A stretch of DNA of 64,000 bases from Variovorax sp. IB41 (GTDB lineage Bacteria > Pseudomonadota > Gammaproteobacteria > Burkholderiales > Burkholderiaceae_C): assembly GCF_016405905.1 (NCBI RefSeq), contig NZ_JAEFCB010000018.1:1-64000 (forward strand), written 5' to 3'. Positions 30,401 through 38,476 of this stretch are shown piece by piece. Each line of letters opens with the position of its first letter. The stretch's first letter is position 1. The notes beneath the pieces are model-generated. The model had not been told where the DNA came from, searched no databases, and worked only from the letters and a program-made list of their open reading frames with translations. A program made the position numbers and the translations under genes.

Positions 30401-31363
30401 ATGGCCAATTTGCCGTTGCCCAAAGTGCGTCGCGTGGTGGTCCTGGGCACCGGCGGGACCATTGCCGGAAAGGCCTCCAGCAGCGGCGACAACATCGGCT
30501 ACACCGCCGGGCAGGTGGGCGTGGCGGACCTCCTGGGCGGCATCGAGGCGCCCGAGGGCATCGCTTTACTGGCGGAGCAGGTGGCGCAGCTCGACAGCAA
30601 GGACATGTCCTTCGACATCTGGCAGAAGCTCGCGCAGCGCTGCGTGCATTGGCTCGCACAGCCCGACGTGGCCGGCGTGGTGATCACCCATGGCACCGAC
30701 ACGCTCGAGGAAACGGCCTTCTTCCTTCACTCGGTGCTGGCACCGGCGAAGCCCGTGGTGCTGACCTGCGCGATGCGCCCGGCCACGGCGCTCTCGCCGG
30801 ACGGTCCGCAGAACGTGCGCGATGCCATCGCGGTCGCGGCCACGGTGGGCGCGCAGGGCGTGATGGCGGTGTGTGCGGGCACGGTCCACAGCGGGGTGGA
30901 TGTGCAGAAGGTGCACACGTACCGGCTTGATGCCTTCGCGTCTGGCGATGCAGGGCCGATCGGCTATGTGGAAGAAGGCGTGGTGCGGCGCGTGAGAGAG
31001 TGGCCGGTTGCGCCGTCTTCTTCAGTGCCGAAGGCTCTGAATGCGTCCGGGCCTTGGCCTCGGGTCGAAGTTGTCATGAGCCATGCGGGCGCGAGCGGCG
31101 CGATCGTCGATGCGCTTCTTCGGGAGGGCGCGGAGGAACCAGTCCGCGGGCTGGTCATCGCCACCACCGGCAATGGCACCGTGCACCACGCGCTGGAAGC
31201 CGCGGCGCTCAAGGCACAGGACGCCGGCATCGCGGTGCTGCGCGCGACGCGTTGCACCAGTGGCCGCATCCTGCCGAAGCCCGATGACCGGCTGCGCGAC
31301 GCAGGCGCGCTCACGCCCGTGAAGGCGCGCATCGCGCTGATGCTGGAACTGCTGGGGAAATAA
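30401..31363 (+). CDS. L-asparaginase family protein
   Basis: Hydrolyses asparagine to aspartate and ammonia. The 320-residue protein has the first nucleophile loop LGTGGTIAGKASS, with catalytic Thr20, and the second motif VITHGTDTLEETAFFL with the Thr-Asp pair. There is no signal peptide, pointing to a cytoplasmic type I-like enzyme, although type II enzymes also share these motifs. It is divergent from lexA and converges on adk. It starts 73 bases from lexA, so both promoters lie in that gap. Confidence 0.9.
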   Translation: MANLPLPKVRRVVVLGTGGTIAGKASSSGDNIGYTAGQVGVADLLGGIEAPEGIALLAEQVAQLDSKDMSFDIWQKLAQRCVHWLAQPDVAGVVITHGTDTLEETAFFLHSVLAPAKPVVLTCAMRPATALSPDGPQNVRDAIAVAATVGAQGVMAVCAGTVHSGVDVQKVHTYRLDAFASGDAGPIGYVEEGVVRRVREWPVAPSSSVPKALNASGPWPRVEVVMSHAGASGAIVDALLREGAEEPVRGLVIATTGNGTVHHALEAAALKAQDAGIAVLRATRCTSGRILPKPDDRLRDAGALTPVKARIALMLELLGK

Positions 31364-31366
31364 ATA

Positions 31367-31387
31367 GCCGCCCCGTCGAAGGGCGGC
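31367..31387. terminator. Hairpin between convergent asparaginase and adk genes
   Basis: GCCGCCC (31367-31373) pairs with GGGCGGC (31381-31387) around a seven-base loop, filling the 29-base gap between two converging genes. There is no U tract, so it is only a candidate terminator. Confidence 0.4.
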
Positions 31388-31392
31388 GGGAA

Positions 31393-32049
31393 TCAGCTGC
31401 TCAGTGCCGCCAGGGCGCGTTGCGTGATTTCGTCGACCGTGCCGACGCCCTTGATGGCGCGGTACTTCGGCGCGGCGGCCGGATCGGCCTTGGCCCAGGC
31501 CGAGTAGTAGTCGACCAGCGGGCGCGTCTGCTGGCTGTACACGTCGAGCCGCTTGCCCACGGTTTCTTCCTTGTCGTCCTCGCGCTGGATCAGGTCTTCA
31601 CCGGTCACGTCGTCCTTGCCTTCGGTCTTGGGCGGGTTGAACTTGACGTGGTAGGTGCGGCCCGATGCCGGGTGCGAGCGGCGGCCGCTCATGCGTTCGA
31701 TGATGTCGCCAAAGGGCACGTCGATCTCGAGCACGTAGTCGAGCTTGACGCCCGCGGCCTTCATGGCATCGGCCTGCGGAATGGTGCGCGGGAAACCGTC
31801 GAACAGAAAACCACCGGCGCAGTCGGGCTGGGCGATGCGCTCTTTCACGAGGTTGATGATCAGGTCGTCGCTCACCAGCGCGCCAGCATCCATGACGGCC
31901 TTGGCCTGCAGTCCGAGCGGCGTGCCGGCCTTGACGGCGGCGCGCAGCATGTCGCCGGTCGAGATTTGGGGGATGCCGTATTTCTGGCAGATGAAGGCCG
32001 CTTGCGTGCCTTTGCCCGCCCCGGGCGCGCCCAGCAAAATTAGTCTCAT
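31393..32049 (-). CDS. adk: Adenylate kinase
   Basis: Adk interconverts ATP plus AMP with two ADP. The 218-residue protein is the long form with a full LID domain. The P-loop is GAPGAGKGTQA at residues 7-17, the AMP-binding region ISTGDMLRAAVK follows, and FLFDGFPRTIPQADAM is the family signature. The LID (RRSHPASGRTYHVKFNPPK) lacks the four-cysteine zinc site, as usual in Gram-negative enzymes. A 124-base gap separates it from kdsB, so it may have its own promoter. Confidence 0.97.
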   Translation of the reverse strand: MRLILLGAPGAGKGTQAAFICQKYGIPQISTGDMLRAAVKAGTPLGLQAKAVMDAGALVSDDLIINLVKERIAQPDCAGGFLFDGFPRTIPQADAMKAAGVKLDYVLEIDVPFGDIIERMSGRRSHPASGRTYHVKFNPPKTEGKDDVTGEDLIQREDDKEETVGKRLDVYSQQTRPLVDYYSAWAKADPAAAPKYRAIKGVGTVDEITQRALAALSS

Positions 32050-32173
32050 GGTGTCCTCGGACGGTTCTTAGATTTTGTGTCACGCCCAGCGTCGGCCCGA
32101 GGGCTGGGCAAGGCGGATTTCACGTCGAGGATAGCATGCGCCTCCGTAGGGAATTCCCTCCGTGGCGCACGTC

Positions 32174-32959
32174 TTAAGGGGCTGGCCTGGAGGCAAAGAC
32201 GGCACGCACGCGCGCCAGATCCTCGGGGGTGTCGATGCCCGGCCCGGGCGCGACATGGCTGACGTGCACCGCGATGCGATGCCCATGCCAGAGCGCCCGC
32301 AATTGCTCCAGTGCCTCGGTCGCTTCGACCGGAGCCGGCGGCAGCGACGGAAATTTCCGCACGAAGCCCGCGCGGTAGCCATAGATGCCGATGTGGCGCA
32401 GCGGCGCGGGCGTGGGCAGCACGGTCGGCGCCGCGCCGTTGGCCGAGCCATCGCGCCACCAGGGAATCGGCGCGCGGCTGAAGTACAGCGCGTTGCCCTG
32501 CGCGTCGAGCACCGCCTTCACCACGTTCGGGTTCATGAAATCGATCAGCGAGTCGATCTCGTGGGCCGCGGTGCTCATCGCCGCTTCGGGATGCAGAGCC
32601 AGCGCTGCGGCCACGGCATCGATCAGATCGGGGTCGATCAGCGGCTCGTCGCCCTGCACGTTGACGACGATTTCGTCGCCATCGAGGCCCAGTTGCTCGC
32701 ACGCTTCGGCCAGCCGGTCGGTGCCGCTCGGGTGGTCTTGGCGCGTGAGGATGGCCTCGACGCCGTGCACCTTGCAGGCCGTAACGATGGAGGCATCGTC
32801 ACCGGCCACGACCACGCGCGATGCGCTGGACTGGCCGGCCCGCTGCGCCACGCGCACGACCATCGGCAGGCCCGCGATATCGGCCAGGGGTTTGTTGGGC
32901 AGCCGCGTGGAGGCCAGTCGTGCCGGCACCAGGACGGTGAAGCGCACGGGGCCGGTCAC
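32174..32959 (-). CDS. kdsB: 3-deoxy-manno-octulosonate cytidylyltransferase (CMP-Kdo synthetase)
   Basis: KdsB activates Kdo with CTP to give CMP-Kdo, the donor for the LPS inner core. It has about 261 residues: the nucleotide loop PARLASTRLPNKPLADI, HPSGTDRLAEA, and VVNVQGDEPLIDP, all diagnostic. I use the GTG at 32959, which overlaps the stop of the Trm112-family gene as GTGA; a GTG four codons later would also work. Together with lpxK upstream and kdoO elsewhere in the window, it belongs to lipid A-Kdo assembly. Confidence 0.95.
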   Translation of the reverse strand: MTGPVRFTVLVPARLASTRLPNKPLADIAGLPMVVRVAQRAGQSSASRVVVAGDDASIVTACKVHGVEAILTRQDHPSGTDRLAEACEQLGLDGDEIVVNVQGDEPLIDPDLIDAVAAALALHPEAAMSTAAHEIDSLIDFMNPNVVKAVLDAQGNALYFSRAPIPWWRDGSANGAAPTVLPTPAPLRHIGIYGYRAGFVRKFPSLPPAPVEATEALEQLRALWHGHRIAVHVSHVAPGPGIDTPEDLARVRAVFASRPAP

Positions 32960-33138
32960 AGACCCAGCTCTTCGTCGGACAGCGTGCGCGCCTCGTTCTC
33001 GAGCAGCACCGGGATGCCGTCGCGCACCGGGTAGGCCAGGCGTGCGCTGCGGGAGCACAGCTCCTGCTTCTCGGCGTTCCAGGTGAGGGGGCCCTTGGTC
33101 ACGGGGCAGACGAGCAGTTCAAGCAGCTTGGTATCCAT
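32956..33138 (-). CDS. Trm112-family small protein (YcaR-like)
   Basis: A 60-residue protein typical of the YcaR/Trm112 family, found between lpxK and kdsB in many proteobacteria. The opening KLLELLVCPVTKGPLTW and the centre LAYPVRDGIPVLLENEAR are conserved. Only the CPVTKGPL half of a possible zinc site is kept, as in many bacterial members. Its function in bacteria is not settled; eukaryotic Trm112 activates methyltransferases. It overlaps lpxK by 20 bases and kdsB by four. Confidence 0.9.
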   Translation of the reverse strand: MDTKLLELLVCPVTKGPLTWNAEKQELCSRSARLAYPVRDGIPVLLENEARTLSDEELGL

Positions 33139-34159
33139 CGGTCGATGATAGCTTTGCGTCGAGCGCGGCGAAGAATTCCGGGGCAGGTTCGAAGTGCAGC
33201 GGAACGGCCAGTGCGTCCGGCGTCTTGCGCCACAGCTTGACTGCATCTTTCTCGGTGCAGAGCAGGGTGTATTCATTGCCGGGGGGGCGCTGCCACGCGT
33301 CGAAGTCGTGGTGATCGGGCAATGCGATGGTCTCGGCGAGCGTGAGGCCGCGCGCACGCAGCATCTCGAAGAATCCTTCGGGTCGCGCGATGGCCGCCAG
33401 TGCGATCAGCGGCGTGCCTGCCAGGGTCTCCAGGGGAACGCGCTTTCCGTCGCTTGCGACCGCATCCTGGGCGAGGCTGCGGGTGGCGGTGTAGCCGCCA
33501 GCAAGTGCGGGCCGCTCGCCGCTGTGGAGCACCAGGTCGCAACGACGTGGCCAGGGCTCGCGGAGCAGGCCCGCAGGCAGCAGCCAGCCGTTGCCGATGC
33601 CGCGATCGTCGAACACGCAGATCTCGATGTCGCGTGCCAGCGCCAGGTGCTGCAGGCCGTCGTCGCTCACGATCACCTGCGTGGCCGGATGCCGGGTCAA
33701 CAGCGCGCGCGCGGCCTCGATGCGTTGTCGCGCAACGAAAACCGGGGCGCCCGTGGCGTGGCGAATCAGCGCTGGCTCGTCGCCGACATCATGGGGATCG
33801 CTGCCTTCGAGCACCTCGCGGCAATCGTCGGTGCGCCGGCCATAGCCGCGCGACACCACGCCGACCTGCAGGCCGCGGGCCTGCAGATGCCGGACGATGG
33901 CCATCACGACAGGTGTCTTGCCCGCACCGCCCGCAATCACGTTGCCGACGACGATCACCGGAACGGGCACGCGTTCGGTGCGAAGCCACCCCAGGCGATA
34001 GAGGCAGCCGCGCAGCGCGAAGAGCGCGCCGTAGACGAGCGACAGCGGCCACAGCAGGCACGCCAGCAGGCCGCGGTGCAGCCAGGCGTCCTGCAGCCGC
34101 CAGGCCGATGCACGCGATTCGCTGGATGCGCCCGTGCTGCTGCGGCCCTCGGATGGCAC
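33119..34159 (-). CDS. lpxK: Tetraacyldisaccharide 4'-kinase LpxK
   Basis: LpxK phosphorylates the 4' position of the lipid A disaccharide to give lipid IVA, at the inner membrane. The 346-residue protein has an N-terminal membrane-associated hydrophobic helix (LLACLLWPLSLVYGALFAL), a P-loop VVGNVIAGGAGKTPVV near residues 70-85, and VSRGYGRR and VIVSDDGLQHLALARD blocks. The GTG start at 34159 directly adjoins the exbD stop. The first 25 residues are Ser-rich and poorly conserved, so a slightly later start is possible. Confidence 0.94.
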   Translation of the reverse strand: MPSEGRSSTGASSESRASAWRLQDAWLHRGLLACLLWPLSLVYGALFALRGCLYRLGWLRTERVPVPVIVVGNVIAGGAGKTPVVMAIVRHLQARGLQVGVVSRGYGRRTDDCREVLEGSDPHDVGDEPALIRHATGAPVFVARQRIEAARALLTRHPATQVIVSDDGLQHLALARDIEICVFDDRGIGNGWLLPAGLLREPWPRRCDLVLHSGERPALAGGYTATRSLAQDAVASDGKRVPLETLAGTPLIALAAIARPEGFFEMLRARGLTLAETIALPDHHDFDAWQRPPGNEYTLLCTEKDAVKLWRKTPDALAVPLHFEPAPEFFAALDAKLSSTDGYQAA

Positions 34160-34600
34160 TCAATGCCCGGCTTGCGCCGTCGACTGGGCGGCGAAGGTGA
34201 TCTGCATCAGGCCGGCGCGGCGCGCGGCTTCCATCACCGTGACGACGGCCTGGTGCGGGCTGCTCGCATCGGCGCTGATGATCACCACGCTGTCCTTGCC
34301 GCCCGTCGCCGCGGCGCCGAGTGCGGCAGCCACGGTGTTCACGTTGCGGTCCGCCACCGCGGCCTTGTTGACCGTGTAGCGGCCGTCGGCGGAGACAGTG
34401 ACGATCACTTCCTTCGGATAGTCGCGCTGCGCGTCCACGTCCGCCGTCGGCAGCCGCAGCTGCATCTCGGTGAACTTGCTGTAGGTGGTCGACAGCATCA
34501 GGAAGATCAGGACGACCAGCAGCACGTCGATGAACGGGATCAGGTTGATCTCCGGCTCGTCGCGCGCGCCGTGGCGAAACTGCATGCGCGCTCGGCTCAT
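34160..34600 (-). CDS. exbD: ExbD/TolR-family biopolymer transport protein
   Basis: Partner of ExbB/TolQ in a proton-driven inner-membrane motor. Of 146 residues, the N-terminus is short and cytoplasmic. One membrane helix follows (INLIPFIDVLLVVLIFLML), with the essential channel aspartate in the FIDVLLV segment, and then a periplasmic domain. No tonB or tolA gene is here. In betaproteobacteria this pair sits before lpxK, so coupling to envelope maintenance is possible but unproven. The start overlaps exbB by four bases. Confidence 0.9.
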   Translation of the reverse strand: MSRARMQFRHGARDEPEINLIPFIDVLLVVLIFLMLSTTYSKFTEMQLRLPTADVDAQRDYPKEVIVTVSADGRYTVNKAAVADRNVNTVAAALGAAATGGKDSVVIISADASSPHQAVVTVMEAARRAGLMQITFAAQSTAQAGH

Positions 34601-35229
34601 TTGCGCAGCGCGTTCAGGTGGCGTGCGAACCGCTCACCCGAGAGTTCGAGGTTCAGCAGGTACTCGTCGACGCGGCTGCGGAAATAGCGCCAGAAGATCA
34701 GCGTCGGAATCGCCACGATCAGCCCGAACGCCGTGTTGTACAGCGCGATCGAGATGCCGTGCGCCAACTGCGCCGGGTTGCCCGAGCCGACAGCGCCGCT
34801 TCCGGGCGACTGCGAGCCGAAGATCTCGATCATGCCGATCACCGTGCCCAGAAGGCCCAGCAGCGGCGCGGCCGAAGCGATGGTGGCCAGTGCCGGCAGG
34901 TAGCGCTCCAGCTTGTGCGCGATGGTGCGGCCCGAAGCCTCCATGGCGGCGCGAAGGTCGTCCTCGGTGCAGCGCGGGTTGGCGTTGAGCGCCCGCAGGC
35001 CCGCGGCCAGCACCTGGCCGAGCATCGAGTTGCGTTCGAGTTTGGTCACGATGTCCGGTCCGGGAACGGACCCGCGTGAGACGGTGATGGTTTCGTCGAG
35101 CAATTTCGGCGGCAATACTTTCACGGTCTTCAGACTCGTGAAACGTTCTATAACCAGCGCGAGCGCAATAACCGAACAAGCGAGCAGCGGCCAGATCGGC
35201 CAACCCGCAGCAACAATGATGGAAAACAA
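34597..35229 (-). CDS. exbB: MotA/TolQ/ExbB-family proton channel protein
   Basis: Stator-like inner-membrane subunit that works with ExbD. The 210-residue form has three membrane segments: the N-terminal IWPLLACSVIALALVIE, the central TIASAAPLLGLLGTVIGMIE with the family's conserved glycine pattern, and the third near GLIVAIPTLIFW. I chose the TTG at 35229 because GGAGGA lies five bases upstream and homology begins there; the open frame to 35316 adds nothing conserved. It heads the exbB-exbD-lpxK-trm112-kdsB operon. Confidence 0.92.
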   Translation of the reverse strand: MFSIIVAAGWPIWPLLACSVIALALVIERFTSLKTVKVLPPKLLDETITVSRGSVPGPDIVTKLERNSMLGQVLAAGLRALNANPRCTEDDLRAAMEASGRTIAHKLERYLPALATIASAAPLLGLLGTVIGMIEIFGSQSPGSGAVGSGNPAQLAHGISIALYNTAFGLIVAIPTLIFWRYFRSRVDEYLLNLELSGERFARHLNALRK

Positions 35230-35542
35230 GAAAATCCTCCGGCCCGTAGACTGCAAATGCGCGGCGATTATCCACCGAGCCCACCATCGGTATGTGGCTT
35301 GTTTGCGTGTCGGCAAGGACGCACAGATTCTGTGGATAACTTTGTGATTAACCTGCTTCGCAACGCGCCCGAACCCGCACAGGTGGGCCTTTCCGCTAGA
35401 TCGATTGAATTTTGAGCAGTACTTTTTTGAATGAAATCAACCACTTGCACGAGAAACCGTGCGCCTGCCCTGCATGGGGGACTTCAGGCAGGGGACATCG
35501 GGTCTGTTGTGGAAGAGTGGCTTGCGGCCACTCGCACGCTTT
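35230..35542. promoter_or_regulatory. Divergent exbB/xseA gap with two DnaA-box-like sites
   Basis: This region of about 310 bases is less GC-rich than its surroundings and holds both divergent promoters. TTATCCACC lies at 35268-35276 and TGTGGATAA, a perfect DnaA box read on the other strand, at 35331-35339. An AT-rich stretch follows (TTGAATTTTGAGCAGTAC near 35403). No clear sigma-70 hexamer pair stands out. If xseA uses its earliest start, 35459, the gap is shorter. Confidence 0.4.
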
Positions 35543-36871
35543 GTGAACTTGCGTGAAACGAATTCCGCGCCCGGGCCGCGCATCTGGGCCGTCGGCGCGT
35601 TGTGCCGGGCGGTGGCCGACACGCTCGATGCCCGCTTCAATCCGGTGGCCGTGCGCGGCGAGATCTCGGGTTTTTCGCGCGCGTCGAGCGGACATTGTTA
35701 CTTCTCGCTCAAGGACGAGTCCGGCCAGCTGCGATGCGCCATGTTCCGCCGTGCCGCCGGGCTGCTCGATTTTTCGCCCCGCGATGGCGACCAGGTGGAG
35801 GTGCGCGGACGTCTTGCGGTCTACGAGCCGCGCGGCGACCTGCAACTGGTCGTCGAAAGCCTGAGGCGCGCGGGGCAGGGCGCGCTGTTCGAACAATTCC
35901 TGCAACGCAAGGCGCGCCTCGAAGCCGAAGGCCTGTTCGACCCGGCGCGCAAGCGTGCGTTGCCCACCATGCCGCGCACGGTCGGTGTCGTCACTTCGCT
36001 CGGGGCGGCGGCGCTGCACGACGTCGTCACGGCCTTGCGGCGGCGCGTGCCGCACATCCCCGTCGTGCTGGCCCCGGCGGCGGTGCAGGGCGCGAATGCG
36101 CCCGCCGAGCTGGTGCGCGCGCTTCAATCGCTTTATGCGCTCGAGCCTCCGGTTGATGTGATCCTGCTGGTGCGCGGCGGTGGTTCGATTGAAGACCTCT
36201 GGGCCTTCAACGACGAGACCCTGGCGCGGACCATCGTGCAGAGCCCGGTGCCGGTGGTGAGCGGTGTCGGACACGAAACCGACTTCACCATCGCCGATTT
36301 CTGCGCCGACCTGCGTGCGCCCACGCCGACGGCCGCGGCCGAGCTCGTCAGCGCGCCGCGCGACCTGTGGCTCGGCGCGCTCGACCTGCTCGACGAGCGG
36401 CTCGGCGATGCGCTGGGCGCACGCCTCGACGTGTTGGGCCAGCGACTCGATCAGGCGGCGGGGCGTCTGGGCCGTCCGTCGAACCTGGTGGCTCGCCAGC
36501 AGCTTCGCCTGGCGCACCATGCGCAGCGTTTGCACTTTGCGGTGCTGTCGCGACGGGAGCGCCTGGCGCAGGTGCCGCGGTCGATCGCCGCGGATCTTCC
36601 TGCGAAATTCGATCGCTCACTCGTGCAGCGGCGCGATCGCCTGGAGCGCGTGGCGCTGCGTTTGCGGCTGCTTGATCCGGCGCTGGTCCTGCAGCGCGGC
36701 TACGCGTGGCTCACCGATGGCTCGGGCCGCGCGGTCGTCAGCGCAAAGAAGCTGCATGCTGGCGATGCGGTCGTTGCGCGGCTCGCGGATGGCGAAGTCG
36801 ACCTGACTGTGACGCATGGAGGGAGCAACGACGGGAACACGTCCGACGCTCCTCCAAAAATTAGTTCCTAG
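35543..36871 (+). CDS. xseA: Exodeoxyribonuclease VII large subunit
   Basis: XseA is the catalytic subunit of ExoVII, which degrades single-stranded DNA into oligonucleotides. The OB-fold N-terminal domain includes VRGEISGFSRASSGHCYFSLKD, split across the conserved strand. The nuclease region has VGVVTSLGAAALHDV, LVRGGGSIEDLWAFNDE and VSGVGHETDFTIADF. The C-terminal helical part, Arg/Leu-rich, gives a coiled-coil arm. The start is unclear: 35543 (GTG), 35549 (TTG) or 35459 (GTG) are all in frame, and homology begins just after. The xseB subunit is not in this window. Confidence 0.93.
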   Translation: MNLRETNSAPGPRIWAVGALCRAVADTLDARFNPVAVRGEISGFSRASSGHCYFSLKDESGQLRCAMFRRAAGLLDFSPRDGDQVEVRGRLAVYEPRGDLQLVVESLRRAGQGALFEQFLQRKARLEAEGLFDPARKRALPTMPRTVGVVTSLGAAALHDVVTALRRRVPHIPVVLAPAAVQGANAPAELVRALQSLYALEPPVDVILLVRGGGSIEDLWAFNDETLARTIVQSPVPVVSGVGHETDFTIADFCADLRAPTPTAAAELVSAPRDLWLGALDLLDERLGDALGARLDVLGQRLDQAAGRLGRPSNLVARQQLRLAHHAQRLHFAVLSRRERLAQVPRSIAADLPAKFDRSLVQRRDRLERVALRLRLLDPALVLQRGYAWLTDGSGRAVVSAKKLHAGDAVVARLADGEVDLTVTHGGSNDGNTSDAPPKISS

Positions 36872-36910
36872 AATCCTTTATTCCCCACAACCAACCCACG
36901 AGAAAAGACC

Positions 36911-37492
36911 ATGGAACATGTGCTCCCACCCCTGCCGTACGCCCTTGACGCACTGGCACCCGAGTATTCGAAGGAAACCCTCGAGTACCACTACGGCAAG
37001 CATCACAACGCCTACGTGGTGAACCTCAACAACCTGCAGAAGGGCACCGAGTTCGAATCGATGACCCTTGAAGAGATCATCAAGAAGGCCAGCGGCGGCA
37101 TCTACAACAACGCCGCCCAGATCTGGAACCACACCTTCTTCTGGAACTGCATGAAGCCGCAAGGCGGCGGCACTCCCACCGGCGCGCTGGCCAAGGCCAT
37201 CGATGCCAAGTGGGGCAGCTACGACGCCTTCAAGGAAGCGTTCGTGAAGTCGGCCGTGGGCAACTTCGGCTCTGGTTGGACCTGGCTCGTGAAGAAGGCC
37301 GATGGTTCGGTGGACATCGTGAACACCGGCGCCGCCGGCACGCCGCTGACGACCGCGGACACCGCCTTGCTGACCGTCGACGTCTGGGAACACGCCTACT
37401 ACATCGACTACCGCAACCTGCGCCCGAAGTTCGTCGAGACCTTCCTGGCCAAGCTGGTGAACTGGGACTTCGTCGCGAAGAACTTCGGCTGA
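36911..37492 (+). CDS. sodB: Superoxide dismutase, iron type
   Basis: Converts superoxide to oxygen and hydrogen peroxide in the cytoplasm. The 193-residue protein has all four metal ligands at the standard places: His27, His74, Asp157 and His161 (DVWEHAYYIDY). Gln70 in AAQIWNHTFFW is the outer-sphere glutamine in the position typical of Fe enzymes. It lies 39 bases after xseA; a -10-like TAGAAT overlaps the xseA stop at 36869. A strong terminator follows. Confidence 0.97.
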   Translation: MEHVLPPLPYALDALAPEYSKETLEYHYGKHHNAYVVNLNNLQKGTEFESMTLEEIIKKASGGIYNNAAQIWNHTFFWNCMKPQGGGTPTGALAKAIDAKWGSYDAFKEAFVKSAVGNFGSGWTWLVKKADGSVDIVNTGAAGTPLTTADTALLTVDVWEHAYYIDYRNLRPKFVETFLAKLVNWDFVAKNFG

Positions 37493-37510
37493 GCCACGTT
37501 CGCGCATGAA

Positions 37511-37539
37511 AAAAGCCGACCCTCGGGTCGGCTTTTTTT
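37511..37539. terminator. Bidirectional terminator after sodB
   Basis: GCCGACCC (37515-37522) pairs perfectly with GGGTCGGC (37525-37532), with an A run before and a T run of seven after. It therefore serves both sodB on the plus strand and the DUF192 gene on the minus strand. Confidence 0.9.
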
Positions 37540-37572
37540 GTGGGCTACATGTCGGCTACAGCCAGCAGAAAC

Positions 37573-38034
37573 TCAACGCTTGGCGGCTGAGAACAACTCG
37601 CCGCCGAGCTTGGCGCCCTTTTTGATGTTCTTCTTGGCGAACCAGCCTTGGTTCATCTCGAGCACATAGCGCACCGGCTCTTCGGAGCAATGCGAGTTCT
37701 CGGTCAGCGGCTGCATGTCGACCAGATTGACGATGCGGCCGTCGTCGGCCACGAAGGCAGCGGTCAACGGCAGCAAGGTGTTGCGCATCCAGAAGCACTG
37801 GGTGGCGGGTTGCTCGAACACGAAGATCATGCCCTCGGCCTGTGGCATGGTCTTGCGGAACATCAGGCCGATTTCCCGCTGCTGGGGCGTCTGGGCGATC
37901 TGGGTGTCGATCTTGTACAGGCCGACCGACAGCTGCGTGCGCGCGAGGTCGGTCTGGGGTTGCTGCTGTTGGGCATGCGCCGGCATCACGAAGGAGGCGG
38001 ACAGCAGGAGCAGGGCGGCTAAACGCTGAAACAT
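37573..38034 (-). CDS. DUF192 family exported protein
   Basis: A 153-residue protein with a typical signal peptide (RLAALLLLSASFVMPAHA, cleaved before QQQQ). The mature domain matches DUF192: YKIDTQIAQTPQQREIGLMF, MIFVFEQPATQCFWMRNTLL, and ENSHCSEEPVRYVLEMNQGW. Two cysteines, in QCFW and SHCSEE, could form a disulfide. Function is not established for this family. It ends at the shared terminator after sodB and appears to be a single-gene unit. Confidence 0.88.
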   Translation of the reverse strand: MFQRLAALLLLSASFVMPAHAQQQQPQTDLARTQLSVGLYKIDTQIAQTPQQREIGLMFRKTMPQAEGMIFVFEQPATQCFWMRNTLLPLTAAFVADDGRIVNLVDMQPLTENSHCSEEPVRYVLEMNQGWFAKKNIKKGAKLGGELFSAAKR

Positions 38035-38084
38035 CGGATAACTCTTTCAGGGCGAGGGCCGCAAAGGCCCCGACCCGTAACCAA

Positions 38085-38108
38085 TAAAAATGCCCGCTGA
38101 TGCGGGCA
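38085..38108 (-). terminator. Terminator downstream of the 62-residue exported protein gene
   Basis: On the minus strand, TGCCCGC and GCGGGCA (38091-38097 and 38102-38108) form a seven-base stem, followed by a U run (the A run at 38085-38090). It suits the minus-strand gene ending at 38140. Confidence 0.7.
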
Positions 38109-38139
38109 TTGGCGGGCATTGCCGGGTGAGCTTGAAAGC

Positions 38140-38328
38140 TTACACCTTCTTGGCGGCGGCCGTGTGGGCCTTCGCGACGTGGCGAACCTTGTGCTTCTTG
38201 ACGGCGTGCTTGGCCTTGGCCTTCTGGGCAGCAGGTGCGGCCGGGGCGGCAGCTGCGGGTTCAGCGGTTTGCGCAAATGCACCGGCAGCGAAGAGACCGG
38301 CGACCAGGGCTGCGAGCAGCTTGTTCAT
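38140..38328 (-). CDS. Small exported Ala/Lys-rich protein (paralogue A)
   Basis: A 62-residue protein with a signal peptide, MNKLLAALVAGLFAAGAFAQ, leaving a mature chain of about 42 residues. That chain is an Ala/Pro stretch followed by a basic Lys/His-rich tail (HAVKKHKVRHVAKAHTAAAKK). I do not recognise a family. The signal peptide is nearly the same as that of the next gene upstream, so the two look related. The ATG at 38328 has TCTCATGAAC context on the reverse; the longer frame to 38382 has no signal peptide start. Confidence 0.7.
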   Translation of the reverse strand: MNKLLAALVAGLFAAGAFAQTAEPAAAAPAAPAAQKAKAKHAVKKHKVRHVAKAHTAAAKKV

Positions 38329-38432
38329 GAGAAATCCTTTGATATCGTTGATTTGGATCACCTCCCTGTGGAAGGTCCACATTCAACGGAGCCCATCGCA
38401 CGCGGTTGACAGCGCTTCGGGGACGCCGGGCG

Positions 38433-38462
38433 AAAAAAAAGCGCTCCGAGGAGCGCTTTTTT
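38433..38462 (-). terminator. Strong terminator downstream of the 107-residue exported protein gene
   Basis: GCGCTCC (38441-38447) pairs with GGAGCGC (38450-38456), flanked by eight A and six T. On the minus strand the stem is followed by eight U, an ideal intrinsic terminator for the gene ending at 38477. Confidence 0.88.
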
Positions 38463-38476
38463 CAGGGGACGCCGAA

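Noticed and set aside
35230..35542. Replication origin
   Set aside because: There are only two DnaA-like boxes, no dnaA, rpmH or parAB genes nearby, and no clear AT-rich unwinding element.
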